Assembly (NCBI GenBank): GCA_025965155.1
Contig: JAOPXN010000012.1
Span: forward strand, 1-53,507
Direction: 5' to 3'
DNA length: 53,507 nt
Source: Propionibacteriaceae bacterium
GTDB taxonomy: Bacteria > Actinomycetota > Actinomycetes > Propionibacteriales > Propionibacteriaceae
A model generated the notes under the pieces. It was not told where the DNA came from. It saw only the letters and a program-made list of their open reading frames with translations, and ran no database searches. Both the position numbers and the translations under genes were made by a program. This document shows, in pieces, positions 16,287 to 25,562 of this stretch (position 1 is the first letter of the stretch; each line of letters starts with the position of its first letter).

Positions 16287-17177
16287 TTGTCAGCCTACGG
16301 CGAGCTTAACCAGCGGTCCCTGAGGCGACACCGCCCTGCAGGGAAGAACACCGAGCGCTGGACGACCGTTCGCTGGGTGTGTGACCTGATGCTCGCCGAG
16401 CTGATGGCGGGGACGTTTCCGAACGGCGTGCTTCCCAGCGAGGATGCGCTGATCCGCAAGTACTCGGTGACCAGGGGCGTCATCCGGCAGGTGCTGCTGG
16501 TGCTGCAGGAGCAGGGGGTGATCGAACGGGTCCGCGGCGCCGGCACCTTCGTGGTCGCGCCCAGCATCCTGCTGCATGGCATCGACGAGTCCCGCGATCT
16601 TGCCCAGGAGGTCAACGCGAAGGGAACCCGGGCCGTCATCCGGGTGGCCCACATCGACCTGCACCCCGCCACGGAGTTCATCGCCGACATGCTGCAGATC
16701 GCCGCCGGCGACGACGTGGTGATCTTGGAGACCTTCACCCATCTGGACGGGTTCCCGCTCAGCATGCGTACCGCCTTCATGCCCGCCAGCCGGTTCGGCA
16801 TGCTGATGACCGACTCGTCGATCGACCTCGGCCGGTCGCCGTACGAGATCTTCGCCGAGGTGCTGAGCGAGCCGATCGGCGAGACGCAGCTGTGGATCGG
16901 CAGCTCGACCGCCAACCGGCTGCTCGCCGACGCGCTGGACATCCAGCCCGGCAACGCCTTGCTGGACACCACTCGGGTGATCCGGGACCGCACCGGCGTA
17001 CCGCTGGAGTACAGCATCTCCCACGCCCGGGCCGACCGCCTGCTGTTCTCCACCGTGATGCGGGCTGCCCCGACCGAGGAGCGGCTCGGCGGACCGCCTT
17101 CAGGACAGCTCGGCCAGCGGACGGAGGGGTCTGACGCGGGTCTCTCCGACCAGCAGAATGCCGGCGGCAACCAGTAG
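16287..17177 (+). CDS. GntR family regulator with UTRA domain
   Basis: A 296-residue regulator with a winged helix (about 30-92; LPSEDALIRKYSVTRGVIRQVLLVLQ is the GntR recognition region) and a C-terminal UTRA effector domain (about 110-270). I place the start at TTG 16287 because GAGGAG lies eight bases upstream (16273-16278). It faces the 3' end of the amidase-transport block and overlaps the MFS gene by 78 bases tail to tail. Being the only dedicated regulator nearby, it may control the amidase operon, sensing its substrate or product. No target site is proven. The last 35 or so residues after the UTRA domain are polar and poorly conserved. Confidence 0.88.
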   Translation: MSAYGELNQRSLRRHRPAGKNTERWTTVRWVCDLMLAELMAGTFPNGVLPSEDALIRKYSVTRGVIRQVLLVLQEQGVIERVRGAGTFVVAPSILLHGIDESRDLAQEVNAKGTRAVIRVAHIDLHPATEFIADMLQIAAGDDVVILETFTHLDGFPLSMRTAFMPASRFGMLMTDSSIDLGRSPYEIFAEVLSEPIGETQLWIGSSTANRLLADALDIQPGNALLDTTRVIRDRTGVPLEYSISHARADRLLFSTVMRAAPTEERLGGPPSGQLGQRTEGSDAGLSDQQNAGGNQ

Positions 17178-18353
17178 GAACAGCCCGAGCGCCAGAGCCA
17201 GTCCGGCCACGGTGCCGCCGACGGAGATGGCCGCACCGGCCAGCACCGTGCATGCGGTGAAGCCGACGTCCCGCGAGATCCGGGTAGCGGTCAGGCCGAT
17301 CTCGGGGCCGCCTGCCAGGTCCACCAGGACCGTGGGCAGCAGACTGAGCATGCAGCCGCCGGCGATGCCCAGCGGCAACGCCGTGGCGAAGAACACCAGA
17401 TCCCACCCCAGCGAGGTCCCCATACTGAGCACCAGCACCCCGACCGCGCCGGCGACCGTCCCGCCGAGTACCGCAGGACGGCGACCGTGGCGGTCCGACA
17501 GGCCGCCGACCAAGGCCATGGTGACCACCTCAACGAGATACATGGCGGTGAGGAAGACACCGATCATCGGTCCGGCCACACCGAGCCGCTCCGCAGCCAC
17601 GATGGGAATGACGGTGAGCGCCAGGGCACCCCGGGTGCCCTGACCGGTGGCGCCGATCAGCAGCGCCAGCAGGGCTCTCGGGCGCAGCATGCCGGGTAGC
17701 CTCGGCAACCCCAAATGCGGCTTGGTCGAGCTCACCAGCGTCGGCAGCATCAGCCAGGCACCGACAGCACAGAGCAGGGCCAGCGCGCCGCAGACTGCGA
17801 AGGCGAGACGAGGCCCGAAAGTGCCGAAGCCGATGGCCGCCACGGCGCCGCCGGTGAGCGGCGCAATGGAGGAGCCGAGGGTCATGGCGGCGTGGAACCG
17901 ACCGATCGCCGCCCCGACCCTCCCGAGCCCACCCAGCTTCACCGCCAGCTGCGGCGCTGCCGCAGCCTGCAGGCCCAGCCCGAAGCCCTGAAGAATCCGG
18001 GCGGCGGTCATCACCTCCACGTTCGGGGCAACCGCGGTAGCGAACGACCCGAGCGACCACAGCAGCATGCCGATCGTGATGGACCGGCGGGGCTCAAGGA
18101 ACGGCAGGAAGCGGGTCCCGACCAGGTCCAGGACGAACACCGTGCCGGTGAGCGAGGCCACCAGCAGGCCGGCGGCGAACGGCGAGGCGCCCAGCTGGAT
18201 GGCGAGTACCGCCGTCAGCGGTGCGGTGAAGCCCAACGTCAGCCCGGTCGCCACGTTGAGCGCCGTGAAACGTCGGTGCAGTTTCGGGGACGCCAGCGGC
18301 TGGTCCGGAGGGAGCGCGCCGACGATGTCGTCGACGCGCTCTGCCGCGGTCAT
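17100..18353 (-). CDS. MFS transporter
   Basis: A 417-residue protein with about twelve hydrophobic segments. It carries a degraded motif A in the first half (DLVGTRFLPFLEPRR) and a clear one in the second (GGLSDRHGRRPAVLGG). It follows the third amidase with a 10-base gap and seems to be the last gene of the transport-amidase block. It could export a hydrolysis product or import a related substrate. Its 3' end overlaps the convergent GntR gene by 78 bases. Confidence 0.85.
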   Translation of the reverse strand: MTAAERVDDIVGALPPDQPLASPKLHRRFTALNVATGLTLGFTAPLTAVLAIQLGASPFAAGLLVASLTGTVFVLDLVGTRFLPFLEPRRSITIGMLLWSLGSFATAVAPNVEVMTAARILQGFGLGLQAAAAPQLAVKLGGLGRVGAAIGRFHAAMTLGSSIAPLTGGAVAAIGFGTFGPRLAFAVCGALALLCAVGAWLMLPTLVSSTKPHLGLPRLPGMLRPRALLALLIGATGQGTRGALALTVIPIVAAERLGVAGPMIGVFLTAMYLVEVVTMALVGGLSDRHGRRPAVLGGTVAGAVGVLVLSMGTSLGWDLVFFATALPLGIAGGCMLSLLPTVLVDLAGGPEIGLTATRISRDVGFTACTVLAGAAISVGGTVAGLALALGLFLLVAAGILLVGETRVRPLRPLAELS

Positions 18354-18363
18354 CGGCCACTGC

Positions 18364-19773
18364 TCATAGGGCCAGGACCGGAAGCGCCGTCGCTTTCGTC
18401 TGCTCGTACGCCTGTCCGACCCGCAGCACGGTCGACTCCTCGAACGGGCGGCCCATCAGCTGCATCCCGATCGGCAGCCCGCCGCTGCTCAGCCCGACCG
18501 GCACCGACAGGCCAGGCAGTCCCATGATGTTGGCCGGCGCCGAGTAACGCCCGACTGCCCGGCCCAGATCCTCGACCAGCCCGCTGGCCCAGGTCCGGGT
18601 GCCGAGGTCCGCCGGTGGTGCGGGGATCGGGCAGGTCGGAGCGGCAATCACGTCCACACCGGCGCCGATGACCATGGCCGACCACTCCCGCTGCACCAGG
18701 GTCCGCATCCGCAGCGCGTCGATGTAGTCGGTGGCGAGCACGACCTCACCCGCAAGGATCCCGCGCCGGACCTGCTCGGTGTAGAGGTCCCCGCTGGCCC
18801 GCATCATCCGGCGGTGGTACGCGGCGGCCTCGGCTCGCACGATCAGCTGAGCGGCGGCACTGATGTACTGCGCCATCGGGATGGTGACCTCGACCACGCG
18901 GGCCCCGAGGAACTCCAGCTGCCCGATCGCCGCCCTGACTGCGGCGTCGACCTCCTCATCGACGTCGTCGAAGAAGAAGTTGCTCGGCACTCCGACGGTG
19001 AGACCGGTCAGGTCGTCGCCGGCGTGGTGGTCGAGGTCTGCTGTGTAGGACTGCGGCACCAGATCGAGCGAAGCCGGGTCGGACCGCTCGTAGCCGGCAA
19101 TGGCGTCCATCACCAAGGCGGTGTCCCGTACGGTCCTGGTCAGCGGACCGACATGGTCCAGCGACCACGACAAGGAGGCAACTCCGCGTCGCGACACCAG
19201 GCCGTAGGTCGGCTTGAGCCCGACCGTTCCGCACAGGGCGGCCGGCATCCGGATCGATCCACCGGTGTCGCTGCCGAGACCCACCATGCACTCCCCCGAC
19301 GCCACCGCCGCACCGGAGCCGCCGCTGGACCCGCCGGGAATGTGGCCGGTGTGCCACGGGTTCCGTGTGGTGGGCGTCACCCCGCCGAGCGCGAACTCGT
19401 GCGTGTGGGTCTTCCCGACCATGATCATCCCGGCACCGAGCAGCTTCTGCACGACCGTGGAGTCGGTGTCTGGCACATAGTCGGCCCGGACCTTGGATGA
19501 GGAGGTGGTCCGGATTCCGGCCGTCTCGTAGAGGTCCTTGACCCCGAGCGGGATGCCGTGCAGCGGGCCACGGTAGCCGCCTTCCGCGATCTCCACCTCG
19601 GCCGCCTTGGCGGCGATCATGGCCAGATCCGCGGTCACCTCCACGAACGCGTTCAGGTGCGGCTCGGCATACTCGATCCGGGCCAGCACCGACTCGGTGA
19701 GCTCAACCGGCGACAGCTCGCCGGCGGCGATCAGCTCGGAGGCCTGGGTAATACTCAGGGCATACGCATCCAT
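18364..19773 (-). CDS. Amidase signature hydrolase C
   Basis: A 469-residue amidase-signature enzyme. The Ser-cisSer-Lys triad is complete: K79 (LGVKDLY), S149 (GGSSGGSG) and S173 (SDTGGSIR), with the usual 24-residue spacing. I choose the ATG at 19773 over one three codons earlier because it overlaps the stop of the preceding small protein gene as TGATG and has GAGG eight bases upstream. Substrate specificity cannot be read from the sequence; the family includes GatA, biuret-pathway hydrolases and peptide amidases. Coupling to a GatC-like gene suggests a heteromeric enzyme. Confidence 0.92.
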   Translation of the reverse strand: MDAYALSITQASELIAAGELSPVELTESVLARIEYAEPHLNAFVEVTADLAMIAAKAAEVEIAEGGYRGPLHGIPLGVKDLYETAGIRTTSSSKVRADYVPDTDSTVVQKLLGAGMIMVGKTHTHEFALGGVTPTTRNPWHTGHIPGGSSGGSGAAVASGECMVGLGSDTGGSIRMPAALCGTVGLKPTYGLVSRRGVASLSWSLDHVGPLTRTVRDTALVMDAIAGYERSDPASLDLVPQSYTADLDHHAGDDLTGLTVGVPSNFFFDDVDEEVDAAVRAAIGQLEFLGARVVEVTIPMAQYISAAAQLIVRAEAAAYHRRMMRASGDLYTEQVRRGILAGEVVLATDYIDALRMRTLVQREWSAMVIGAGVDVIAAPTCPIPAPPADLGTRTWASGLVEDLGRAVGRYSAPANIMGLPGLSVPVGLSSGGLPIGMQLMGRPFEESTVLRVGQAYEQTKATALPVLAL

Positions 19774-20045
19774 CAGAACCACCTCGCGTCGAATGCCGTA
19801 GCCGGCGGAGTCTCACCTAGGTCAAGGGCCCGCAACCGGTGCAGCGCCGGCTCGAGGTCGTTCACGGTGGCCAGCAGCTTCTGCTGCCACTCATCGGTCA
19901 GCGTCAGATCAGCGACTCTGAGCAAGGCGGCCAGGGTCCCAGCGTCGTACAGCTGCGGTGCTCCGGGCGGTTCGGTGACCTCCGGCGACAGCGGCAGGTC
20001 GATCTCGGCTGCTGCCGGGCCGTCGGTCGGAAGAAGCTGGCTCAT
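19773..20045 (-). CDS. GatC/AtzG-like small protein C
   Basis: A 90-residue protein between two amidase genes, overlapping both by one base (TGATG at each end). Residues about 35-90 resemble GatC and AtzG-like proteins: two helices (ALLRVADLTLTDEWQQKLL and LEPALHRLRALDL) followed by an extended PPATAFDARWF tail. The first 30 residues are an acidic, proline-rich extension missing from the other two small proteins here. GatC-type chains wrap around their amidase partner and stabilise it, so this is likely the partner of amidase C. Assignment to a named family is by pattern and should be checked by structure prediction. Confidence 0.75.
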   Translation of the reverse strand: MSQLLPTDGPAAAEIDLPLSPEVTEPPGAPQLYDAGTLAALLRVADLTLTDEWQQKLLATVNDLEPALHRLRALDLGETPPATAFDARWF

Positions 20046-21454
20046 CAGGCCACCGCCACTGAGCTCATCATCGGCGGTACCGCGAGGTGGAAGTCGCTCA
20101 CTCGCTGGAACGCATCGCCGGCCCGCAGTACGGTCGTCTCGTCGAACGGGCGACCCACGACCTGCAGGCTGAGCGGCAGCCCGATGTCGTTGAATCCCAT
20201 CGGGACCACCAGGGCCGGGTTACCGACCGCGTTGAAGTACCCGGTGTGCATCGCCAGGAACCGCTCCGTCATCGAGCCGAGCTCGTCGAGGCTCCAGCCC
20301 GCGACGCTGCTGGTCGGGGTGATCACCAGGTCGACGGTCTCGAACAGGGCGGCCAGCGCCTTCTGCCCGACCCGCCGGACCCGCTGCGCCTGTACATAGT
20401 CGGCGCCGCTGAAGGCCACCGCCGCGCCGACCCCTTGCCGGGTGGCCTCGAAGTAGTCGTCCCAGCGGGACTGCAGGTCCGGTGCGTGGTAGGCGAACGC
20501 CTCGGAGCGGGAGGTAATCCGGGTGGCCGCCGACAGCTCGTCCCAGAGCGGCAGGGTGACGTCCACGACCTTCGCGCCCAATGCGGTGAGCGCCTTGACG
20601 GCCGCATCGATTGCGGGGTCGATGGCCGGGTCCCGATCGGCGTAGACCAGAGCCAGCCGGTCGAGTCCGATGGTGAGGCCGCTGAGGTCACCGGTCAGGC
20701 CGGCGACATAGTCCTCCACCGGCTGCTCAGCTGCGCAGGGATCGCTGGCGTCGTAGCCGGCCAGCACGTTGAGCATCAGGGCGCAGTCACGCGCCGATCG
20801 GGCCATCGGTCCGATGTTGTCCAGGCTGTACCCCAGCGGGACGCAGCCGGACTTGGGCACCCGTCCGAAGGTGGCCTTCAGCCCGGAGATCCCGCAGAAC
20901 GCGGCGGGAATGCGGATACTGCCGCCGGTGTCGGTGCCAAGGCCACCGAGGATGGCTCCGCTGGCCACGCCGCTGCCGGTCCCCGAGCTGGACCCGCCGG
21001 TCCAGTAGTCGGTGTTCCACGGGTTCTTCGGGATCGGGAAAGGCTTCGTCGGGTCCGGTACGCCGGTGGCGTACTCCATCGTGGTGAGCTTTCCGGTGAT
21101 CACTCCACCGGCCGCACGCAGCCGCGCCGTCACCACAGCGTCGCCAATGGCGGCACCCCACTCGCGGTCCAGCACCAGGCTCTGGGCCGTCGTCTCTCCC
21201 TCGAGAGTGGAGATGATGTCCTTGATGCCAAGCGGGATTCCCAGCAGTGCGCCGGCCGGGTCGCCCGCGGCGTAGATGCGGTCAGCCTCGGCAGCTGCGG
21301 CGAGCGCCTGCTCGTCGAAGCGGGCGAGATAGATGCCGAGCTCGGAGTCCACCGCATCCGCTGCTGCGAAGGCGTCTTGGACCAGCTCGGTCGCCGTGAT
21401 CTTGTTGTCCCGCAGTGCGTCCAGAGCGTCGGAGATGGTCAGGTAGTCGCTCAT
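20045..21454 (-). CDS. Amidase signature hydrolase B
   Basis: A 469-residue amidase with K78 (LGIKDII), S155 (TGGSSSGTG) and S179 (TDTGGSIR) as the triad. It is close in design to amidase A (shared PxPxNPW, GLKxTFGRVPKSG, PLxYSLDxIGPMARSA), so the two look like a duplication. It starts 7 bases after small protein B with GAGG about seven bases before the ATG, and its stop overlaps the start of small protein C. Specificity unknown. Confidence 0.92.
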   Translation of the reverse strand: MSDYLTISDALDALRDNKITATELVQDAFAAADAVDSELGIYLARFDEQALAAAAEADRIYAAGDPAGALLGIPLGIKDIISTLEGETTAQSLVLDREWGAAIGDAVVTARLRAAGGVITGKLTTMEYATGVPDPTKPFPIPKNPWNTDYWTGGSSSGTGSGVASGAILGGLGTDTGGSIRIPAAFCGISGLKATFGRVPKSGCVPLGYSLDNIGPMARSARDCALMLNVLAGYDASDPCAAEQPVEDYVAGLTGDLSGLTIGLDRLALVYADRDPAIDPAIDAAVKALTALGAKVVDVTLPLWDELSAATRITSRSEAFAYHAPDLQSRWDDYFEATRQGVGAAVAFSGADYVQAQRVRRVGQKALAALFETVDLVITPTSSVAGWSLDELGSMTERFLAMHTGYFNAVGNPALVVPMGFNDIGLPLSLQVVGRPFDETTVLRAGDAFQRVSDFHLAVPPMMSSVAVA

Positions 21455-21461
21455 GGCCGCC

Positions 21462-21644
21462 TCACACCCGTGCCGAGAAGATCAAGGCGGGTTCCTCGTA
21501 GCGTGCCTGCGCCACCGAGAAGATCAACTTCGAGAGCTCACGGCCGGTGCTGAAGGCCCGGAGGATCGCCTCCTGGTCCTCGGCTGGCGGGGTGATGCCG
21601 GACATCTCCAGCACCACGGCCAGCTTTTCTTCGTTGCTGTGCAT
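21462..21644 (-). CDS. GatC/AtzG-like small protein B
   Basis: A 60-residue protein, MHSNEEKLAVVLEMSGITPP at its start and YEEPALIFSARV at its end. It has the same plan as small proteins A and C: a first helix, an xxLTxx/GITPP turn, a second helix and an EPAxxF tail. AGGA lies six bases before the ATG. It sits between amidase A and amidase B, eight bases upstream of the latter, which is probably its partner. Confidence 0.75.
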   Translation of the reverse strand: MHSNEEKLAVVLEMSGITPPAEDQEAILRAFSTGRELSKLIFSVAQARYEEPALIFSARV

Positions 21645-21683
21645 GGTTTTCCTTCTCGGTTGGAATAGTCGATGTGCGGCGGG

Positions 21684-23147
21684 TCAGGCCGCGGTGGCGT
21701 ACAGCGTCTCGACGGGGGGGTGGAGCAGGTGCCAGTTGGTGACCCGCTGCAGCGCGTCGGCGACCTTCAGCACAGTGGCCTCGGCGAACGGCTTGCCGAT
21801 GATCTGCATCGACAGGGGCAGACCGCTGGCGGTGAAGCCGCTGGGGATGGCGACGGCGGGCAGCCCTGTCAGGTTCCAGTGACCGGTGTAGCTGGGCTGC
21901 ACCAACCGCTGGCTCGGGTCCATGTCCTTGACCAGCTGGGCCGGGCTCGGCGCCGACGGAGTGATCAGCACGTCGTAGTGTTCGAACGCCTTGGCTACCT
22001 CGGCGGACCACATGCTGCGGAAGCGGCTAGCCTGGGCGTAGTCGGCGGCGGTGTAGAAGGCGCCACGCGCCAAGGTCGGCCGGGTCAGGTTGCCGTAGTC
22101 CTCCCAACGGTTCACCAGGTTGTTGCGGTGGTAGGCGTAGGCCTCCGCCCCGAGGATGAGCATGTTCGCGTCCTTGGCCTCCGCGGCGTACGGGAGCGCC
22201 ATCTCCTTCGACGTGGCGCCCATCCCGACCAGCTGCTGCACACCGGACAGCACCGCGTCCCGGACCTCAGGCTCAAGTTGATCATGGTCGAAGAAGTACG
22301 GGATCGGGAGCCCGATCTTCAGGCCGTCGATGTCACCGTTGAGGAGCTCGGAGTACTTGGGTACCTCGACGTCGGCGGCATTCGGGTCGCTGGCGTCATA
22401 GCCTGCCATCACCTCCAGCAGCAGGGCGCAGTCGTAGGCGCTCCGGGCCATCGGCCCGATGCTGTCCAGGCTGAACGCGAGCGGAACGACGCCGCTCTTG
22501 GGCACCCGACCGAAGGTGACCTTCAGCCCGGTGTGGCCGTTCACGCAGGCCGGTCCGCGGACCGAGCCGCCGGTGTCGGTGCCCAGGCCGCCGAGCGCGA
22601 GCCCTGCTGCTACGGCGATTCCGGTGCCGGAGCTTGAGCCGGCCGGCGTACGCTCCACGTCCCACGGGTTGTGCGGGACCGGGAAGCCCTTCGACGCATC
22701 CGGCATCCCGAGCGCGAACTCGCTCGTGGTCGACTTGCCTACGAACACCGATCCCGCGGCACGAAGCCGGGCGACCACCGGCGCATCGGTGCCGGCGCCC
22801 CAAGCCGGGTCAAGCACCCGGCTGTTGGCCGTCGTGCCAGCACCCTTCATGGCGATGATGTCCTTGATCGCCAGCGGAATCCCTTGGAGCGGACCGAAAT
22901 CGTTCCCGGCCGCGAATGCGACGTCCGCCGCTGCGGCCTGGGCCAGGGCGGCGTCGCCGGTGATCGTGACATAGGCACCGAGGGCCGGGTTCAGCGCTGT
23001 CGCCTTCTCCACGATGTCCGCCGTCAGCGCGACGGAGGTGATGCTGCCGTCGCGCAGCGCGGCTGCTGCATCGGCGATGGTCAAGAACTTGTGGCTGTGA
23101 GAGGCCGCGTCGGCGGCGGAACTGTTCATGCTGAGGTCTGTGCTCAT
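21684..23147 (-). CDS. Amidase signature hydrolase A
   Basis: A 487-residue amidase with triad K95 (LAIKDII), S171 (AGSSSGTG) and S195 (TDTGGSVR). An N-terminal extension of about 18 polar residues precedes the catalytic fold. GAGGA lies five to six bases before the ATG. Gene order is small protein A, then this amidase, 34 bases apart, following the ABC transporter genes. Sequence blocks are shared with amidase B, less with amidase C. No signal peptide, so the substrate must be imported. Confidence 0.92.
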   Translation of the reverse strand: MSTDLSMNSSAADAASHSHKFLTIADAAAALRDGSITSVALTADIVEKATALNPALGAYVTITGDAALAQAAAADVAFAAGNDFGPLQGIPLAIKDIIAMKGAGTTANSRVLDPAWGAGTDAPVVARLRAAGSVFVGKSTTSEFALGMPDASKGFPVPHNPWDVERTPAGSSSGTGIAVAAGLALGGLGTDTGGSVRGPACVNGHTGLKVTFGRVPKSGVVPLAFSLDSIGPMARSAYDCALLLEVMAGYDASDPNAADVEVPKYSELLNGDIDGLKIGLPIPYFFDHDQLEPEVRDAVLSGVQQLVGMGATSKEMALPYAAEAKDANMLILGAEAYAYHRNNLVNRWEDYGNLTRPTLARGAFYTAADYAQASRFRSMWSAEVAKAFEHYDVLITPSAPSPAQLVKDMDPSQRLVQPSYTGHWNLTGLPAVAIPSGFTASGLPLSMQIIGKPFAEATVLKVADALQRVTNWHLLHPPVETLYATAA

Positions 23148-23181
23148 GGTTCCTCTTCTGGGGTGGGGATTCGGCTCTGGC

Positions 23182-23379
23182 TCAGGCGGGGTAGTAGACG
23201 GTCGGGTCGAACGTCACGGCTGGTTCGACGAACTCCAGCTCTGCGAGGTAGAGCGCGTCGGCGTTGCTGCGCATCAGCGGGTAGTCCTTGACGAACGTTG
23301 CCTTCTCCTGCGGGGAGACGGTCAGCTGGGCAGCGGCAAGCAGGCCGGTGACGATCGCTTCGCTGTCGAGAGTGGGCAT
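23182..23379 (-). CDS. GatC/AtzG-like small protein A
   Basis: A 65-residue protein: LLAAAQLTVSPQEKATFV, a second helix MRSNADALYLAELEF, then VEPAVTFDPTVYYPA. The EPAVTFDP tail matches EPALIF and PPATAFD of the other two small proteins, and recalls the tail of GatC/AtzG-type chains. A GGAGG ribosome site lies eight bases before the ATG. It precedes amidase A and follows the transporter ATPase by 93 bases. Confidence 0.75.
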   Translation of the reverse strand: MPTLDSEAIVTGLLAAAQLTVSPQEKATFVKDYPLMRSNADALYLAELEFVEPAVTFDPTVYYPA

Positions 23380-23472
23380 GGTGGAACCTCCGGTTGGCGG
23401 GGTGGCGGAAATAGCTGATGAGACCTTGCGGTGCCGCGCGGCACCGCAGAAAAGGAAAACGGGGTGCGTTCG

Positions 23473-24573
23473 CTACAGGGCGGGCGCGGTCAGCGACCGG
23501 AGATCCTGCTCGGGCAACGACGTCGAGCTCGACCCCGGGTACAGGTGGCAGGCGACGACATGGTCGTCAGCTTGGTTGGACGGGCGGGGTGCCTCCTCAG
23601 CACAGATCGCCATTGCGTGGGGGCAGCGGGTACGAAAGCGGCAACCGCTCGGCGGGTTGATCGGGCTCGGGATCTCCTTGTTGTTCGCGTCGTCGAGCGG
23701 CTGGTCCCGGGTGCTGTCGGCCGGGTCCATAGAGGGGATGGAGGACAGCAGCAGCTGCGTGTACGGATGCAGCGGCTTCTCGTACAGGCTGGCCGCGCTG
23801 CCCCGTTCGACCACCTGTCCGAGGTACATCACCGCAACGTCATCGCTGATGTACTCCACCACGTTCAGGTCGTGGCTGATGAAGACGTACGTCAGCTGGT
23901 ACTCACGCTGCAGGTCGGTCAGCAGGTTCAGCACCTGGGCCTGGATGGACTTGTCCAGCGCTGAGACCGCCTCATCGAGCACCACCAGCCGTGGCTGCAG
24001 TGCGAGGGCCCGGGCAATATTCACCCGTTGCCGCTGGCCACCGCTGAGTTGGTGCGGATAGCTGGTGGCGTAGTTCGCGGGCAGGCCCACGTCGGCGATC
24101 ACCTGCTTGACCCGAGCGGCGATCTCCTTGCTGGAGCGTCCCTGCACCTGCAGCGGGAACGCCACCGACTCCGCTATCGTCGCCCGCGGGTTCAGCGCCG
24201 ACGACGGGTCCTGGAAGACCATCTGCATCTGCTCGACTACCTCGCGCGGCCTGCGCTTGGTGGTCGAGATCTGCTTGTTGTCGAAGATCATCTCCCCCGA
24301 CGTGGCCTGGTGCAGCCCGACGATGATGCGGGCGAGAGTCGACTTGCCACAGCCGGACTCACCGACGATGCCAAGCGTCCTCCCTTCGCGGACCTGCAGC
24401 GAGACCCCGTTGACCGCGGAGAGCTGGACCCGCTTGCCGTCACTGCGGACGCTGAACTCCTTGGAGACATCGAGCAGCTCCATCAGCGGACGCTCCGGCA
24501 GCGTGGCTGCGGGACGGGCTGCCTCCGCCGCCGGCGCGTCCAGAAGGTCTGGCGTCGTTTCGATCTCAGTCAT
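23473..24573 (-). CDS. Peptide-type ABC transporter ATPase (OppF/DppF-like)
   Basis: A 366-residue ATPase with Walker A GESGCGKST, Q-loop MVFQDPSSALNPR, signature LSGGQRQR and Walker B LVVLDEAVSALD. The C-terminal GCRFRTRCPHAMAIC block is typical of oligopeptide/nickel importer ATPases and often binds an iron-sulfur cluster. The open frame extends upstream over the permease gene, but the ATG at 24573 has GGGAG about eight bases upstream and gives the normal length. It pairs with the second ATPase at 28161. Confidence 0.92.
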   Translation of the reverse strand: MTEIETTPDLLDAPAAEAARPAATLPERPLMELLDVSKEFSVRSDGKRVQLSAVNGVSLQVREGRTLGIVGESGCGKSTLARIIVGLHQATSGEMIFDNKQISTTKRRPREVVEQMQMVFQDPSSALNPRATIAESVAFPLQVQGRSSKEIAARVKQVIADVGLPANYATSYPHQLSGGQRQRVNIARALALQPRLVVLDEAVSALDKSIQAQVLNLLTDLQREYQLTYVFISHDLNVVEYISDDVAVMYLGQVVERGSAASLYEKPLHPYTQLLLSSIPSMDPADSTRDQPLDDANNKEIPSPINPPSGCRFRTRCPHAMAICAEEAPRPSNQADDHVVACHLYPGSSSTSLPEQDLRSLTAPAL

Positions 24574-24599
24574 GGGTGCTCTCCCAAAGCTCGGTGGGT

Positions 24600-25562
24600 T
24601 CACAGCCGGCTGTCCATGGCTTCGCGTAGCGCGTCGCTGGCCATGTTGAATGCAACCGACGTCAAGAAGATGAAGAATCCGGGCACGATCGTCACCAGCG
24701 GCGTCGTGTACAGGGAACCGCGCAGGCTGTTCAGCATGTAGCCCCACTCCGGGGCCGGTGGCGCCGACCCGAGGCCCAGGAAGCTCAGGCTGGCCGCGAT
24801 GATCATGGCCACGCCCACCAGACCGGAGGCGTAGACGATGATGTCGTTGAGGACGTTGGGCAGGATCTGGCTGCGGGCGATCCGGAACCGGCTCGCTCCG
24901 CTGAGATGTGCTGCCTCGATGAACTCCTGCACCACGACCCGTCGGGTCGCCTGCTCCGCAACCCGCGCCACCGGAGGGATGAAGACGATGGTGACAGCGA
25001 TGATCGTGTTGGTCAGGCCCGGACCCAGCGAGGACCCGACGGCGATAGCCAACAGGATCGCCGGGAAGGCGTACAGCATGTCCATGAACCGCATCAGCAC
25101 GGTGCCGACGACCCCGCGCAGCATGCCCGAGGTGACCCCGATGATGGTGCCGACCACGGCCGCCACCACCGTCGGGATGAAGCCGGCCGCCAAGGAGAGC
25201 CGGCCCCCGTAGAGCACCCGGGCCCACATGTCGCGGCCCTGTTCGTCGGTGCCGAGGATGTGCCCGGGCGAGCCGATGTTCTGCAGCCGGTCGGTGGGCT
25301 CACCCAGCAGCGGGTCGTAGGGGGTGAGCCAGGGCGCAAAGATGGCGGCCAGCGCGAGCAGCAGTACGGTTGCGGCGGCCGCTACTCCGGTCTTGTTCTG
25401 CAGGAATCGTTTGCCGGTGTCCCTCCAGAAGGACTGCGACCGTACGCTCTGGTCGACGGCGTTCCACTCGTCGCGCCGCCTGCGAGCTTCCTCACGGTCG
25501 GCGTTGGACACGTCCGAGCCGAAGCCCGTGGGCAACAGGACGGGAACGGTAGCCTGGCTCAT
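24600..25562 (-). CDS. Peptide-type ABC transporter permease (DppC-like)
   Basis: A 320-residue inner membrane permease with a cytoplasmic N-terminus of about 55 residues, a first membrane helix (AAAATVLLLALAAIFAPWL), HILGTDEQGRDMWARVLYGGRLSL, and the coupling segment FIEAAHLSGASRFRIARSQILPN. This is the DppC/OppC family. It overlaps the upstream permease stop by 4 bases (ATGA). Confidence 0.92.
   Translation of the reverse strand: MSQATVPVLLPTGFGSDVSNADREEARRRRDEWNAVDQSVRSQSFWRDTGKRFLQNKTGVAAAATVLLLALAAIFAPWLTPYDPLLGEPTDRLQNIGSPGHILGTDEQGRDMWARVLYGGRLSLAAGFIPTVVAAVVGTIIGVTSGMLRGVVGTVLMRFMDMLYAFPAILLAIAVGSSLGPGLTNTIIAVTIVFIPPVARVAEQATRRVVVQEFIEAAHLSGASRFRIARSQILPNVLNDIIVYASGLVGVAMIIAASLSFLGLGSAPPAPEWGYMLNSLRGSLYTTPLVTIVPGFFIFLTSVAFNMASDALREAMDSRL

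Noticed and set aside
24574-25227. N-terminal extension of the OppF-like ATPase frame over the permease gene
   Set aside because: It lies in another frame of the permease gene, is Arg/Gly-rich, and the ATPase has a normal start with ribosome site at 24573.
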